NCBI GenBank assembly: GCA_933207985.1
Contig: OW240913.1
Coordinates: 326,402,243-326,466,242 of the forward strand
Origin: Pelobates cultripes
Taxonomy: Eukaryota; Chordata; Amphibia; Anura; Pelobatidae
Reading direction: 5' to 3'
Length of the DNA: 64,000 nt
The notes under the pieces were generated by a model that did no database searches, was not told the DNA's origin, and saw nothing but the letters and a program-made list of their open reading frames with translations. Below are positions 11,216 to 22,977 of the stretch, piece after piece (the first letter of the stretch is position 1; every line of letters starts with the position of its first letter). A program made the position numbers and the translations under genes.

Positions 11216-11366
11216 TCTAGGAAATATATTATTACATTAAACAACATTTTATAAAGTGCAATTTGAATACATTGTTTAATTGTTTACCTACTTTACCTAG
11301 CTATAGCAATACTTTTGTTACGTTGAATACACCATTTTCAGCTATTTTTGGACAAATGTTTATAGT

Positions 11367-11515
11367 TAGAAACATAGAAATGCAGAATGATACGGCAGAT
11401 AAGAACCATTTGTCCCATCTAGTCTGCCCAATTAGTTCTCACCTTTTTGTAATTCCTATTTTAGTGAATAACCCTAAGTCATTTCTGGGGAGGGCATATA
11501 AACTTTCCACACATT
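11367..11515 (-). mobile_element. CR1-like LINE 3' fragment
   Basis: Contains GGCAGATAAGAACCATTTG and CATCTAGTCTGCCCAATT, the 3' terminal region seen better at 36640-36730 (plus strand) and 51010-51060 (minus strand). No coding part remains. Confidence 0.65.
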
Positions 11516-11520
11516 GTTAT

Positions 11521-11735
11521 ATATGGTGTTTATTATTATTCTTTACTTATAAAGAGCCAACAGATTTTGCAGCTCTGTACATGGTTACAATTAATACAAG
11601 TGAAAAGACAAAGATACAATCAATTTATCTGATAGGAAATACAATGCAATGCAACATTTCATTAACAATTACAGGAGGAGTTGAAGGCCCCATTCCCATT
11701 GGAATTTACGATCATGTTACTTTATTTATATTTAT
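11521..11735 (-). mobile_element. L2-end-derived fragment
   Basis: Begins TTTATTATTATTC and continues TATAAAGAGCCAACAGATTTTG, the reverse complement of the L2-type 3' end at 11165-11205 (CTGTTGGCGCTATATAA). The 161-codon frame at 11263-11748 runs across this and the CR1 piece and is not a gene. Confidence 0.55.
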
Positions 11736-12228
11736 TATATTTATTTGAATAAGAATTATTATAAATATCATAGTTATACAAATACATCAGTTTTAATTAA
11801 AAAAGGCAGGTGTCCAAATTACAGGGATCGTGTTTTAAATCCAATTATAGGAAATTGACTCAAAACCAAAGAAAAACTGAAAATATTTGTTTGATAAACA
11901 TTTCTGTCTATGAAATAACTGTTAAAATATATTAATGCTGTTTTTATAATGTAAGAAAAACAATTAGTTAACAACATAGATTTGATCCAACAAATGGTTC
12001 CTTATAATGTTATCATTATACTATAAATCAAACAATGAATAGTTCAACATGACATAATCCAGTGTAATGACAGATTTATAAGGTCAGAATATTTATGCTT
12101 ACAAATAGTTTCCATAATTATTGTACAATATAGGTTCACCATAATAATATTTATGTTTCTGGACCTGTGAAAACATAGTCCACTAAATTCAATCAAGATG
12201 GCAGAACAGCTATACTTTGTAGAACTAA

Positions 12229-12450
12229 GGCCTCAATTTAATATTCCTGGATACACTTTCCAAGCTATTTACTATTTTTGGATAAACTTTTAAATTATTC
12301 AATATTATAAAAAATATTTTATTTTTGTATTTTTTTTCAGATACCGATATATTATTTTATATTTTTATTTATTACTTGATATTTTAATATTTTGAAAAAA
12401 TATTTCCTAATTTGGAAAGCTTATCTAAAAATATAAAATGGAGGTCTTAG
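12229..12450. mobile_element. AT-rich palindromic MITE, copy 1
   Basis: Bounded by AGGCCTCAATTTAATATT and a matching AATATAAAATGGAGGTCTT end. Inside are TTTTTGGATAAACTTTTAAA and the complementary GGAAAGCTTATCTAAAAATA. Further copies lie at about 20693-20870 and 40200-40400. The core is almost pure A/T. Confidence 0.6.
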
Positions 12451-15400
12451 TGAAGAATGTGAATTATTATACATATAGAATCAATTAAATAATAAGTAGA
12501 CTAATGCCCAGCTGAACCATTTTTTCAGAAAAAAAATAATTAATGTGGCAGAATTTCGACCATATATTGGTTCAGCTCGGCAGAATTTTGGTACCGAAAA
12601 CTGGCTCCAGAAATTAATCAGACGAATCAAAAGGGAGTCAAAGTGAGTGTAGTCAGTGTTCTGATGATAGGAGCATTTGCATTCCATTTCATTCAGAGAT
12701 CAAGTGAGTAAAAGCAACCAACAGAGGGAAAAACAGGAGTAGAGGTAAAAAAATAAATCTATATTTATATATGATGTATTTATTAAATCTAGAAAATATA
12801 AATATACATATAGATTCTTTTCTGCTTCTCATTTTTTATTTATTTTTTGCTCATTTCTCACTGATCTGTGCATAAAATCAACATTTAGTGACCGTCCCTT
12901 AGCCATCAATCTTTCGATTTTTTTTTTTCCCCATCAATTAGCTCTTTTTTGGTGCCCCTAGGCAGAATTCAGAATCACAATTCTGTGTCCTTTACTATAC
13001 TGGAATAATTCAGCAAATAATATACAGTACAATACAGCCTAGTTTTCTCTTCTTTCAAATGATAACTATTTGTGTTGGCTTTTTGTGTTTTGCCTCTTAC
13101 CCTGATTGTTTCCAACTGAATGCCAGATGTTAAGATGAAGTCGTTTATTTAAGAGGTTACATCAACAGAGTTACTCACAATTACATATATAGAGCTCTTC
13201 AAATTCACACTTGTGAACTAATGATGGGTGTAGGAACTTGGGAGGGGGTAGATCCACCACAGACAACATTGTAGGGGTTATTGAAACTGTGCAAATGCCC
13301 CCAGTTATTATAATCAATATTGAATTTATTAAGGCATTTTCACATAAGAAATAATACGTTGGGTTTTAATTTAAAGTTTAGAACCTTTTGTTTATGTTTC
13401 CATTGTGAAAAACCCTAGGAATTTTTTTCCTCAATCATAACTTGAGTAATGCGTGGGGTGGGTTTATCTGAATAGTCAAATGTTATTTTCTGTGCAATAC
13501 GAATGTCAAGCTCCAGTCGAATACTCCTTTATTTAGGGTTGGGTTAACTGTGCCGAATGCATTTTAAGGAAGTAAGATGATATTTTTCAAATCTTTAGTT
13601 CTAAAATAAATAAACTGCATTGTATAACATATATGGACATATGCATATAGGCATATATACATAAAAAATAAACAGTGCTAGTAAGACAAAGTGTGCACGG
13701 ATAGTTTGAAGGTAATTCTATGGTCTAAGATAAATAACAGGTTCAATGAGTGTTACTCACTAACGTGAAAATTTAAGGAGAATTCAAAGCAAATTTGAAA
13801 TTTAAGGTGAGAATAGTAAAATTGGAAAAATCCTTTACGTCAGCTATGTTTTCAGCTCCTCGACTCTGGAGTTAAGTTTGTAATTCGCTTTAAATTCTCA
13901 TTTAAATACGTCGAGGCCAGGTTGAAAACAAAACACTCTGTAATGTGATTGGTTACTGTATATTTAGCTTATAAACAGTGATATGTCATCAATGTAATGC
14001 AAATTAGATTACATTTAATATATGAATTACAAAATTAATAACGAGGCCACGTTGCTTAAATAGACCGTGATACGTCTTTAGCCCAAATAAATCTATAGTC
14101 TATATAATCACTTCTCCAAAAAAAAAAAAAACAACAACAAAACATATCTCATACCTGGTACAGGCCAATACTAAATATACTGTATAAATAGAATGCAATC
14201 ATATCTTCCCCAAGTGTAACACAGTGTTTTGCATTTTTTTGGTTTCCAAGCTTTCACATTCACAGGATCATAACATGATACTCATAATACCTGGCTAATT
14301 ATGTTTTTGAGATTTTTTTCCCAGGGGGCATTTGAGCATGATTACCGGAATATTGTAGAGCTAGCATTTTCATTGTATGCGTCTATTCAAATGACCACCT
14401 ACTTTACCAATTTCTGAAAAATCCACACATTTTACCTGAAATTGAAATACAGGTATTTACTAAATGAAATCTGTTAGAAAAAGATTACAGAAAAAATATT
14501 CTGAAAAAAAGTAAGAATTTCATACAAAAATTTAATTTCTTTCATTTACCGAATGATGAACCAACCTGAATTGCCTCTGAATGAAAATATTCAGTTTTAA
14601 CATGAACATTTCTATTCTAATGTTCTTGGCAGTCCTTGTAGCAGACATGTGCAACAAATGTCCTCTCTGCAGATGAATGGAGCCTTTGACATGCATTATG
14701 GCAAGCAGTAGTTGCCCACACTCTCAAAAATCAAATAGAAATGCCCAGTCTCTAATCAAATGCAAATGAGTGAGCTAGCATGATTAGACAATTGGGTGAA
14801 AAGGTTTGAATGAATCTTCAGCAATTCTAGCCAGAGCCATAAAGAGTCTTCCTTATGGCAATTTTTTCTATTTAATCTCCACAAGTAGATATGAAGCTAA
14901 GGATCTTTCCACAGAATAGCCTCTGTCTTACCAATGTGGTAGGGACCCTGTAAGGACCTTCTGGATCGCTCATATACCACCAGTTTTTTTCCTGATTACT
15001 ATTATCACTTTTTGTCTGTTTGCCAGTCAAAAGACCAAGTTATTTTGATTACTTTAGTCAGGTATTTTACGGGGATATTTAGACTTGATTCAGATGGGTT
15101 GTAATCCGGTAATGAACAGTATTAAATCAAAATGTTATGAATAACCCTGTCAATCTTTCAAAACCCAATGGGAGGCGCAGATCATAGATTTAATCTCCAG
15201 GTGGCTGTGTTCAGCTTTATAACCTAATGTTTCTCATGGCATAAATAGCAGTTGTGGGGCATAGATTTAAAAGTAAAGAAATCACCATGGAAACCAGTGG
15301 AATGTTGCTGTTCATTATTGCTCCACCTTGATGTGTTCAATAAATATGCATTGCTGACTCTTCACATCTGGTTTTGCTCTCTTCACTCTCGTAAGTTAAG

Positions 15401-16887
15401 TTTGACTGTTGAGGACTTGTGCACTGGTTTTATTTGAGAAGGTCACAAAATAGCTTATTCACTAAATACTGAGTTTTGATAGCAGGACACGAATTGTCAA
15501 CTGAGTTGCAAAAAACTGGCCACAATAGCCGAGCTAAAAAGCTTCTGACCTTGAAAAAATGTACAACTTGGCTCTTTTACAATAAACCCATTTTTAATTA
15601 CACATCATCTCACCACAACTCATGGCTAACTTTTTCATCATCCACTCTCTTCTCACAAACTGGAGACACTAATCAAAGGGACAAGTTTGCTAAACAGTGA
15701 ACTGTGCAAATGTAAAAATAAACTTGCAAAATGTCTGGCAAAGTAGACAAGTTGAAAATAATATGTTCCTAAAGAAGAATTTAAAATTACGTTTCAACAC
15801 AAAAACACATAGATCAACTTTATCACTACTAACTACACATGTTTATTTATATGTATCTTTTTTACCAGCAATATTTTTAATTAGACTTTATCCAGTGTAG
15901 TTTTACCCACTGTAATATTTTATATTTTAATATAGAATAAAAAATTTTTTGGCATCATCTTGTGAGTTTTGCTTTTTTTGTCTTTGGTTCCTTACACTGT
16001 GTGAACATTTGGACAAAACAAAAAAGTTTGATTTGTTCAACTACGCTATATTGACCTATTTGACAGAGCTGCACAGTTCTCCCAGACACGAACATGGAAC
16101 TCTAAGACTGGAACTCAGTGTTGCGTTGACATGGAGAATTCTCTTTTTTTCACCACTCAGAAGCTGAAATTTGAAACTCTAAAAAAAACAAAAAGAAGGT
16201 TTTTTGTTGTCACACTTATAATTTCCGGAGAAAGAGATGATATAGGGATGGTATCTCTGGTCATAATTCTTTAATGTGACTGATTAATTTTAGTCCAGCT
16301 CTTCATCATTACAGGGTAAGGGAGATGGATGATTTTGAATGGTAGTTCTTAAAAGTCATGTATTACATTTTCTGATACTGGTTAGATAACTGTGCCTAAT
16401 ATCTTTGAAATAAAAACTGGACACCCCCAATCAGAGGGAGGATAACTTTATGACCGTGTTAGATTTCTAGAAACATTCTTTTTGCTATACCACCATCCAA
16501 TGATCTTACTGCTTTTGAGAGAATTTTTAAATATCATAATACAGGGCAAAGAGCTATGTTGAGAATGCAGACTATGTCACAGTCTACTTTAGAGTGTGGT
16601 AAGAAGCCCTTTCAAATGTTGTGGGAGAGGGTCTTGATGATGATGAATGGAAAAAAAAAACTGACACATATTGTCCGAATGCATTGCAATAAAAGAAAGT
16701 AGCTGTAAGAAAATTTCACAATGGTACTAGATCCAGTTCAATTATGTTTACCCGGTTTTCTTCCCACTTCCAACCGTGGTGGACATGTAGCATAATTGCA
16801 GTTCTATTGAAGAGAGTTGTTGCTCCCCTTAGTCATCTATTCAACAAAAGTATCAATCTGGACCTAAAGTTAGTTCCGCTATGCAGC
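12451..16887. other. Unassigned non-coding DNA
   Basis: No conserved protein, RNA or clear transposon. The frames present (60-75 codons at 15252-16167) are AT-rich, unrelated to one another and look random. Small features are an A run with CAACAA at about 14110-14145 and a T-rich tract near 12918. It could be intronic or intergenic; the sequence alone does not say. Confidence 0.5.
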
Positions 16888-17321
16888 CTCGAACTTGGTT
16901 TCATTTGAAGTCTCTCTCCTTCCAAAGCTAATTCAGCTCAAGATTGTTTCGGCTATCCATTACATAAATAATTTAACCAAAAAACAAACAAGAGTCCTGC
17001 GCACCCAGTATAGGTGTGCACACCCAGGTGCTACCACAATTTATGTGAGGACAAAGTTAAAGCAGCAAACGTGTCAAGCAGCAGCCCTTTCTCAATGGAC
17101 ATTAGCATTGAGAAAGGGCTGCTGCTCGAAACGTTTGCGTTTGCTGCTTTAACTTTGTCCTCAAATAAATTGTGGTAGCACCTGGGTGTGCACACCTATA
17201 CTGGGTGCGCAGGACTCTTGTTTGTTTTTTGGTTAAATTATTTATGTAATGGACAGCCGAAACAATCTTGAGCTGGATTAGCTTTGGAAGGATAGAGACT
17301 TCAAATTAAACCAAGTTCGAG
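16888..17321. repeat. Near-perfect 434-bp palindrome (fold-back element)
   Basis: Left arm 16888-17097, loop GACATTAG at 17098-17105, right arm 17106-17321. Comparing the arms I count five substitutions and one short region with an insertion over about 210 positions, so they are about 97% alike. Beside the loop both arms carry CAGCAGCCCTTTCTCAATG or its complement, followed by a GAAACGTTTG motif of a type I associate with vertebrate repeats. The 85-codon frame at 16895 lies in the left arm and is not a gene. I see no target duplication. Confidence 0.95.
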
Positions 17322-20278
17322 ACAATTGATGTGAAGGAATTACTCTTCAGCTGACCATCTTCAACCTGTAGAAATGTTCCTGCAATACGTGCTCCAACTA
17401 CATAAGCTGGTGTCGGACTCCATGAGAGTAGGCAGGGGCCACTTGCTGAGCATGCATACATGCCTGAACAACTGATTAGGATATGGAAGAGAACATAGCC
17501 CCCATAGCAGAAATAGTGCTTTATTGATGGACTTTGACATTGTGGTGTCCATTAAAACCTGGAACTTCTCAGATGTCCCAGACCCAGGGCCAGGGGAACT
17601 CATAAAAGGAAAATCAGGGAGGCTAGAGGGCCCATCACCGCCAGTCTGCATGATGCCAAATATAATGCCCAACAGGTATAATTAGGGGAAGCAATAAAAA
17701 TCCCAAGCAGTATAAGGAGGGGGAGAGGGTGGAGGCTGCTTTCAGCACCAGCCAATTAGCAGATTTCAAGTTTGACAAGACTCGGGAAGCATGGCGTAAA
17801 GGAACAACCAAAAATATGTCCACTGCGAGAATCACTGCACATGTGCGACAACCTAACTGATATTGTCACAGCAAATGAAAAGTGTGCCTGTGTTGCGGCC
17901 TGAGCAGAACACCAGTAAATCACGGAATCCCAAATTAGCACAAAGGAGAGGGCAGAGACCATGCAGGCTCATAGGGATAAGAGGAAAAACGTCAACCAGA
18001 CGAGAGCAGCAGCTCCCCCCAATCTGCAGCACTTTTCAGGCCACACAAAGGGGAAAGGTTAAAACAAGGAAACACATGTCCACAACCCAGTGACAGGTAA
18101 GGAAAAAATATAATAATGACAAAAATAATAATAATAGCGAAGATCAAATCAATAACCAAAACTCATTGAAAGACAGAGAGATGAAATAGTGATACTTAGC
18201 TGGTCTGAAGGAGCAGCAAAGAAAGAGCAGTAACTGGGATTGAGTTGAGCCTTTTAAAGGTTATGCTCAATTGTGATTGGTTAATATTCGTCTAAGCATT
18301 TCTTGTTATTTCTTTTCATTTTCTCTCATGCTGAAGGAATAAAGAAAAAGAATAGCATAACAGGAGTCTCGTGTCTTAATAAAATCAAGTTTTACAGCAT
18401 ATCATATTGGCCTATAACAAGCCGCAAGATAGTTTATTTCAGCCAGGATAAAGGAATATGTGTATATATGTACTTAAGACTATATTTCCTTAAATATAGC
18501 CTTTCTATGCCTAGTTTTAATTCTAGAACAATCTTTGAAAGGAAATGAGCTAAAGACTAAATTTAAATATAGCCTCACAGCACAACCCAACTGAGGAATG
18601 TTCTGGCTGTAATAATGGGATAATAATGTGCTGTGCTTTTTTTTGCATTGAAATATTTTCAAAGATACATAACTTACAAAGTACAAATAAGACACAGATT
18701 CAAACTCTTTGATTAACATTTCCATCTTTCTTTTTTCCATTGGTAGTAAATATAAACAAAGATGCAATTAATTATATGAAATATGTGTATGCTGTGTTTT
18801 CATGCACTCTTTTGATCACTTTATGTAGTTCAGTTGGTCATGCTGAAGGAAAGCATAAGGGTGTTTTCAGAAGCCTAAAATAAATTTAAAATGTGTTTTC
18901 TTCATCCAGATGAAGAAAAAGGGGAAGGCACTTTTCCACTTACAAAAAAAAAAAAAAAAATCTTTGATTTTTTTTTTTTTTTTTATATTAGAAATTTTAT
19001 ATTATTGAATAAATTCTCTCTGGAGCTCTTTAAAGCCTTGCAGAGTTGGTGCACTGTGATTGGCTAGAAGTAAATCTGATGACTTGCTATGCAAGAGAAG
19101 GCAAGACTGATGGTGTATGTCTCATATAAATGTCACGGCGTATCCTAGAAGGTCCCATTTCTAATGCAATCACTGGGTATTATTCATACTGATTTTTGTT
19201 GGAAGTCAAATTTTCAAAAAATGTTTTATTGTGCAAAAGCATAATGTGGATTTGTTGTGAATATTTTACAAATATAGGTTAAAGAACCCTAGGTGATGTC
19301 TGCATTGCTAATGATATAATACAAGGATAAGATAAAATAACACTACTACATTTCACCAGATGTCACAATGTTCTCGCCAAAAGCTTTGGCAGTCGCGTGT
19401 GCCATGTGTTGTATCACTACAATGTTACGACTGTATTGTCACACTCACGCATTAACCTCACATGAGTGAAAACCACTGAGATCTGCTGGCACACGACGAT
19501 TAAATTTCTATAAACATCCAAAGCACATTACACAAGATGTCTATGACATCTGTTGTCAGTGGTTGGTGGTTTTGTATATAAAGCATTTTCTTATACAAGG
19601 GTTAGGCAATTCACAGCTACTTCGTTGACCATTTTCAATGCATTATTTAAACCACAGTATTTGTCTTAAATTTAACTGGCTTAGGTTAATTAAAAGTATT
19701 AATATAAAGTATTTATTTTATTGGTCAGTATGTATTATTTTGTTAAAAGTTAGGAAGGACAGTTCAGTTTACAAAGCAATTGTTAGAGGTTAATGGGGGT
19801 GGAGGTAAATAAATGTTTAGGATATCTAATGTGTGTGATTTTTAGTCTAGACAGTAGGTGGAGCTGTAACTAATTATCATAAAATTCAATATATTTTTGA
19901 TTAAGGCCTGTTCTTTCTAACAAAGTTAAAAACACAGTTAATCTTTAATTATTGCAGCATGCCGAGCCAACACATTATGAGCCCAGAACAGGCTTAAATA
20001 AATCTATAATAAGAAGAAAACAAGATACACTGCAAGATACAATGCAGCCTCTATTCTTACTTACAACACAGCTCTAGCACCAGCCGTATGGGCTAAATAG
20101 CTTTTCACATGGATAAGAACAAGCAAATGACAAACTCCATGTTAGTTGTTTCTTTTATAGAGATGGGAATTCATTGAAAAACTCCCATAGCGTTTCCATT
20201 TGTCAGTTCACATTTTGTTTTTAAGTTTTTCCAAAGTTGCTACTCAATGTATGTAATGTTGCTGAATATAGCCTTAAT
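17322..20278. other. Unassigned non-coding DNA
   Basis: 17340-18090 is somewhat richer in GC than its surroundings and may be a decayed retroelement; a short frame near 17880-17920 reads VCLCCGLSRTPVN, but that is too little to assign. The rest is AT-rich. An A run faces a T run at about 18940-18985. The frames are small and unconvincing. Confidence 0.4.
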
Positions 20279-20692
20279 TTAAAGGAGCACTATAGTCACC
20301 TGAACAACTTTAGCTTAATGAAGCAGTTTTAGTGTATACATCATGCTTCTCAGGTTTCACTGCTCTTTATCTCAATCTCTAAATTGAACTTTAATCACAT
20401 ACAGGAGGCTCTTGCAGGGTCTAGCAAGCTATTAACATAGCAGGGGATAAGAAAATCTAAATTAAACAGAACTTGCAATAAAGGAAGGATAAACTTTAGA
20501 GGACTCTTTACAGGAAGTGTCTAGGAAGGCTGTGCAAGTCACATGCAGGGAGGTGTGACTAGGGTTCATAAGCAAAGTGATTTAACTCCTAAATGGCAGA
20601 GAATTGAGCAGTGAGACTGCAGGGACATTACCTATACACCAAAACTGCTTTATTAGGCTACAGTTGTTTTGGTGACTATAGTGTCCCTTTAA
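20279..20692. mobile_element. TTAA MITE, 414 bp, second subfamily
   Basis: Left end TTAAAGGAGCACTATAGTCACC and right end GGTGACTATAGTGTCCCTTTAA are inverted repeats with TTAA at both limits. Interior sequence such as GCAGAGAATTGAGCAGTGAG recurs, inverted and decayed, at 54337-54607. No coding capacity. Confidence 0.85.
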
Positions 20693-20870
20693 TATTTTTG
20701 GCTAAGCTTTTCAAATGATTGTAATAAACGTTAAAAAAAAATTTTTCAAAATATTAAAATATCAAAATATATATCATATATGCAAAAAAAAACTATATTA
20801 AAAAATATCAAAATAGGAAATAATTTTAAAAGTTTATCCAAAAAAAAAAAATAAATCAAAGCCTATGTTG
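20693..20870. mobile_element. AT-rich palindromic MITE, copy 2
   Basis: TATTTTTGGCTAAGCTTTTCAAA at the left and AAAAGTTTATCCAAAAA at the right, directly abutting the TTAA MITE. Same family as 12229 and 40200. Confidence 0.6.
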
Positions 20871-22114
20871 GCACTGTATAAGTAAATTCCAATAATTATC
20901 AAAATAAAGAAACTGAAAAGTTGATTTGTGTACTAGTTAAAAAAAAATCATCACACTTGTGATAAAAGAATATTTTATTCTTTGAAATTGAAGTATTTAG
21001 TGATCAATAGCAAAAAGTTACAGATCCACCATATATATATATATACACAACAAAAACACTAGATGTATATAATATGTGATAAATATGTGCCCCATGTGTG
21101 GAGGGGCTTGATTTCTCTTTTCAGTGGGAGTCCCATAGATTAATGAGAGAACGACACAGCTGCACCTCCGATTTAAACCAATGCTTTCTGGGTTTTCTCA
21201 AATCTGTATTCCGTCAAACTAATTAGCAGACAAAAATAAATGTATTATGATGCAATGTCTTTTTATCAGCTTAATTGCTCTGTCACAATCACAAATTGCA
21301 TCCGATATTTCTTCTTTAACTAACCATGAGGTCTTATAGTGCTTAGAGATCTGCAATCAAGATCTGCTTTGCCACTATAATTAGGCATGACAAGACTTTC
21401 AACTAACTGCAGTTCTCATCTACACCAAGTTAAACAAAGAATTTTTTTATTTTTTTTTAAATGGAAAAAAAACCAACATATGAGTTTTTGGATTTGCTCA
21501 TGCACATTGTAAATATATGATTCAATTTTATAGTTGTTGATGTTCATAATATTGCTATGGATAACATGATGTATGGATTGTAAGGAGTACTTGACCTTGT
21601 TTCTAAAGAAAGTAGTACATCATGTGATGACCAGCTTGATGCAACGTTGCCCTTTCCACCAATACTCAGAGTTATTTACTAAAGTGAAAATTTAAAATTA
21701 ATTCAAAATTAATTTCACAATTTCGCACAGCTAAACTTTCTCAGAATACCTGCTGAATTTACTATGAAAGCTTGTATCCACTGGGCTAATTTTACTCTTT
21801 CGTGGTTTTTGTAAAATCACCCAATGCATCTTACAATGTTTTTGCTTCTTTTTGGTTTGGCATGTCTGATTATCCTGGTTTTCTATCATTCTGGTATCAT
21901 TATATTGAATTGTTTATGTCTTTAGAGATATAATATAACTCCAGTCAATCTATGGTCCATTAGCTACATCTACCTTCCTTTAGATATTTTCTGTAATTTC
22001 TTAGCATGCGTAGCATTTCTTTTGCATGCTGGTTTGTACAGTATCCTAACAATGTTGCTAAAATAATATAAACCCATGTGTCATTCCTAAAAGGTAAGTT
22101 TTTCAAGAACTGGA
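20871..22114. other. Non-coding, no recognised feature
   Basis: AT-rich with an (AT)n tract at about 21030-21045. The stretch at 21660-21740 (AAAATTTAAAATTAATTC) resembles 13765-13810, a possible low-copy repeat. No genes seen. Confidence 0.45.
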
Positions 22115-22741
22115 TACATCTCACCCCTCTATCAGTCCTTGCATTGGCCTTCCATAAGATATAGGGCACAATTTTAAATTCTGATTCTTGCTTTTAAATC
22201 TCTACATAATGCTGCTCCCACCTATCTATCCTCACTAATACCAAGTATGTCCTGTATAGGCCCTTACGCTCTGCCAAAGACCTGCGTCTATCCTCTGTTC
22301 ATACTCCCACCTCTGATGCTCGCCTTCAAGACTTCTTTAGGGCTGCACTGTTCCTGTGGAATTCCCTTCCCCTATCCGTTAAATGCTCACCTAGTCTCCA
22401 CTCCTTCAAACAATCATTAAAAACTCACTTCTTCACAAAAGCGTATCAATTAAACTGTTAATGGCTCCCAGCTGATTCCTCACCTGCAACGGTCATTAAA
22501 AAAACACACTAAGTCTTCAGTGAATACTATTCTACAAATCTACTGCTCTAATACTATCCTTACATTAGGAGTCCCTTTACCCCACTCCCTGTAGCATGTA
22601 AGCTCATTGAGCAGGGCCCTCAACCCCTCTGTTCCTGTGCTACCAACTTTTCTGGTTACAATTACATGTTTGTTAACCCACCCATTGTAAAGTGCTGCGG
22701 AATTTGTTGGCGATATATAAATAATAATAATAATAATAATC
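22115..22741 (+). pseudogene. L2-type LINE 3' end
   Basis: Decayed C-terminal reverse transcriptase region (QSLHWPSIR-like, then LRLSSVHTPTSDAR, then ALFLWNSLPLS, then SLHSFKQSLKTHFFTKAY in shifting frames). The 3' end follows (AGCATGTAAGCTCATTGAG ... AAAGTGCTGCGGAATTTG) with an AAT microsatellite tail at about 22719-22741. 5'-truncated, as is usual for LINE copies. Confidence 0.8.
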
Positions 22742-22977
22742 AACGCTAATGGTTTGCCTAAATAATGGGATAATCACTTGTTCTTTAGTGTTCCTGATAG
22801 GGCATCATTTAAACTTTAATAGTGAATGAGAGCAGTGACAATGGGTAAAAAAAATCGACTTTCTAATAAGCAGTAATTTTTAGCTTTGCTATGAATATTT
22901 CAGTTTATTTTGAAAAAAATATGATTTTCTTTGCTCTAATTCTTAGTTTTATCTTCAATGAATTGTCCAAAGCTCAT

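Noticed and set aside
11263..11748. 161-codon frame with hydrophobic stretches that could pass for a membrane protein
   Set aside because: It runs across a CR1 fragment and an inverted L2 end; the hydrophobicity comes from T-rich codons.
12481..18767. Several 60-103-codon frames that might be host exons
   Set aside because: No conserved motif, no consistent splice-site pattern with neighbours, composition like random AT-rich DNA.
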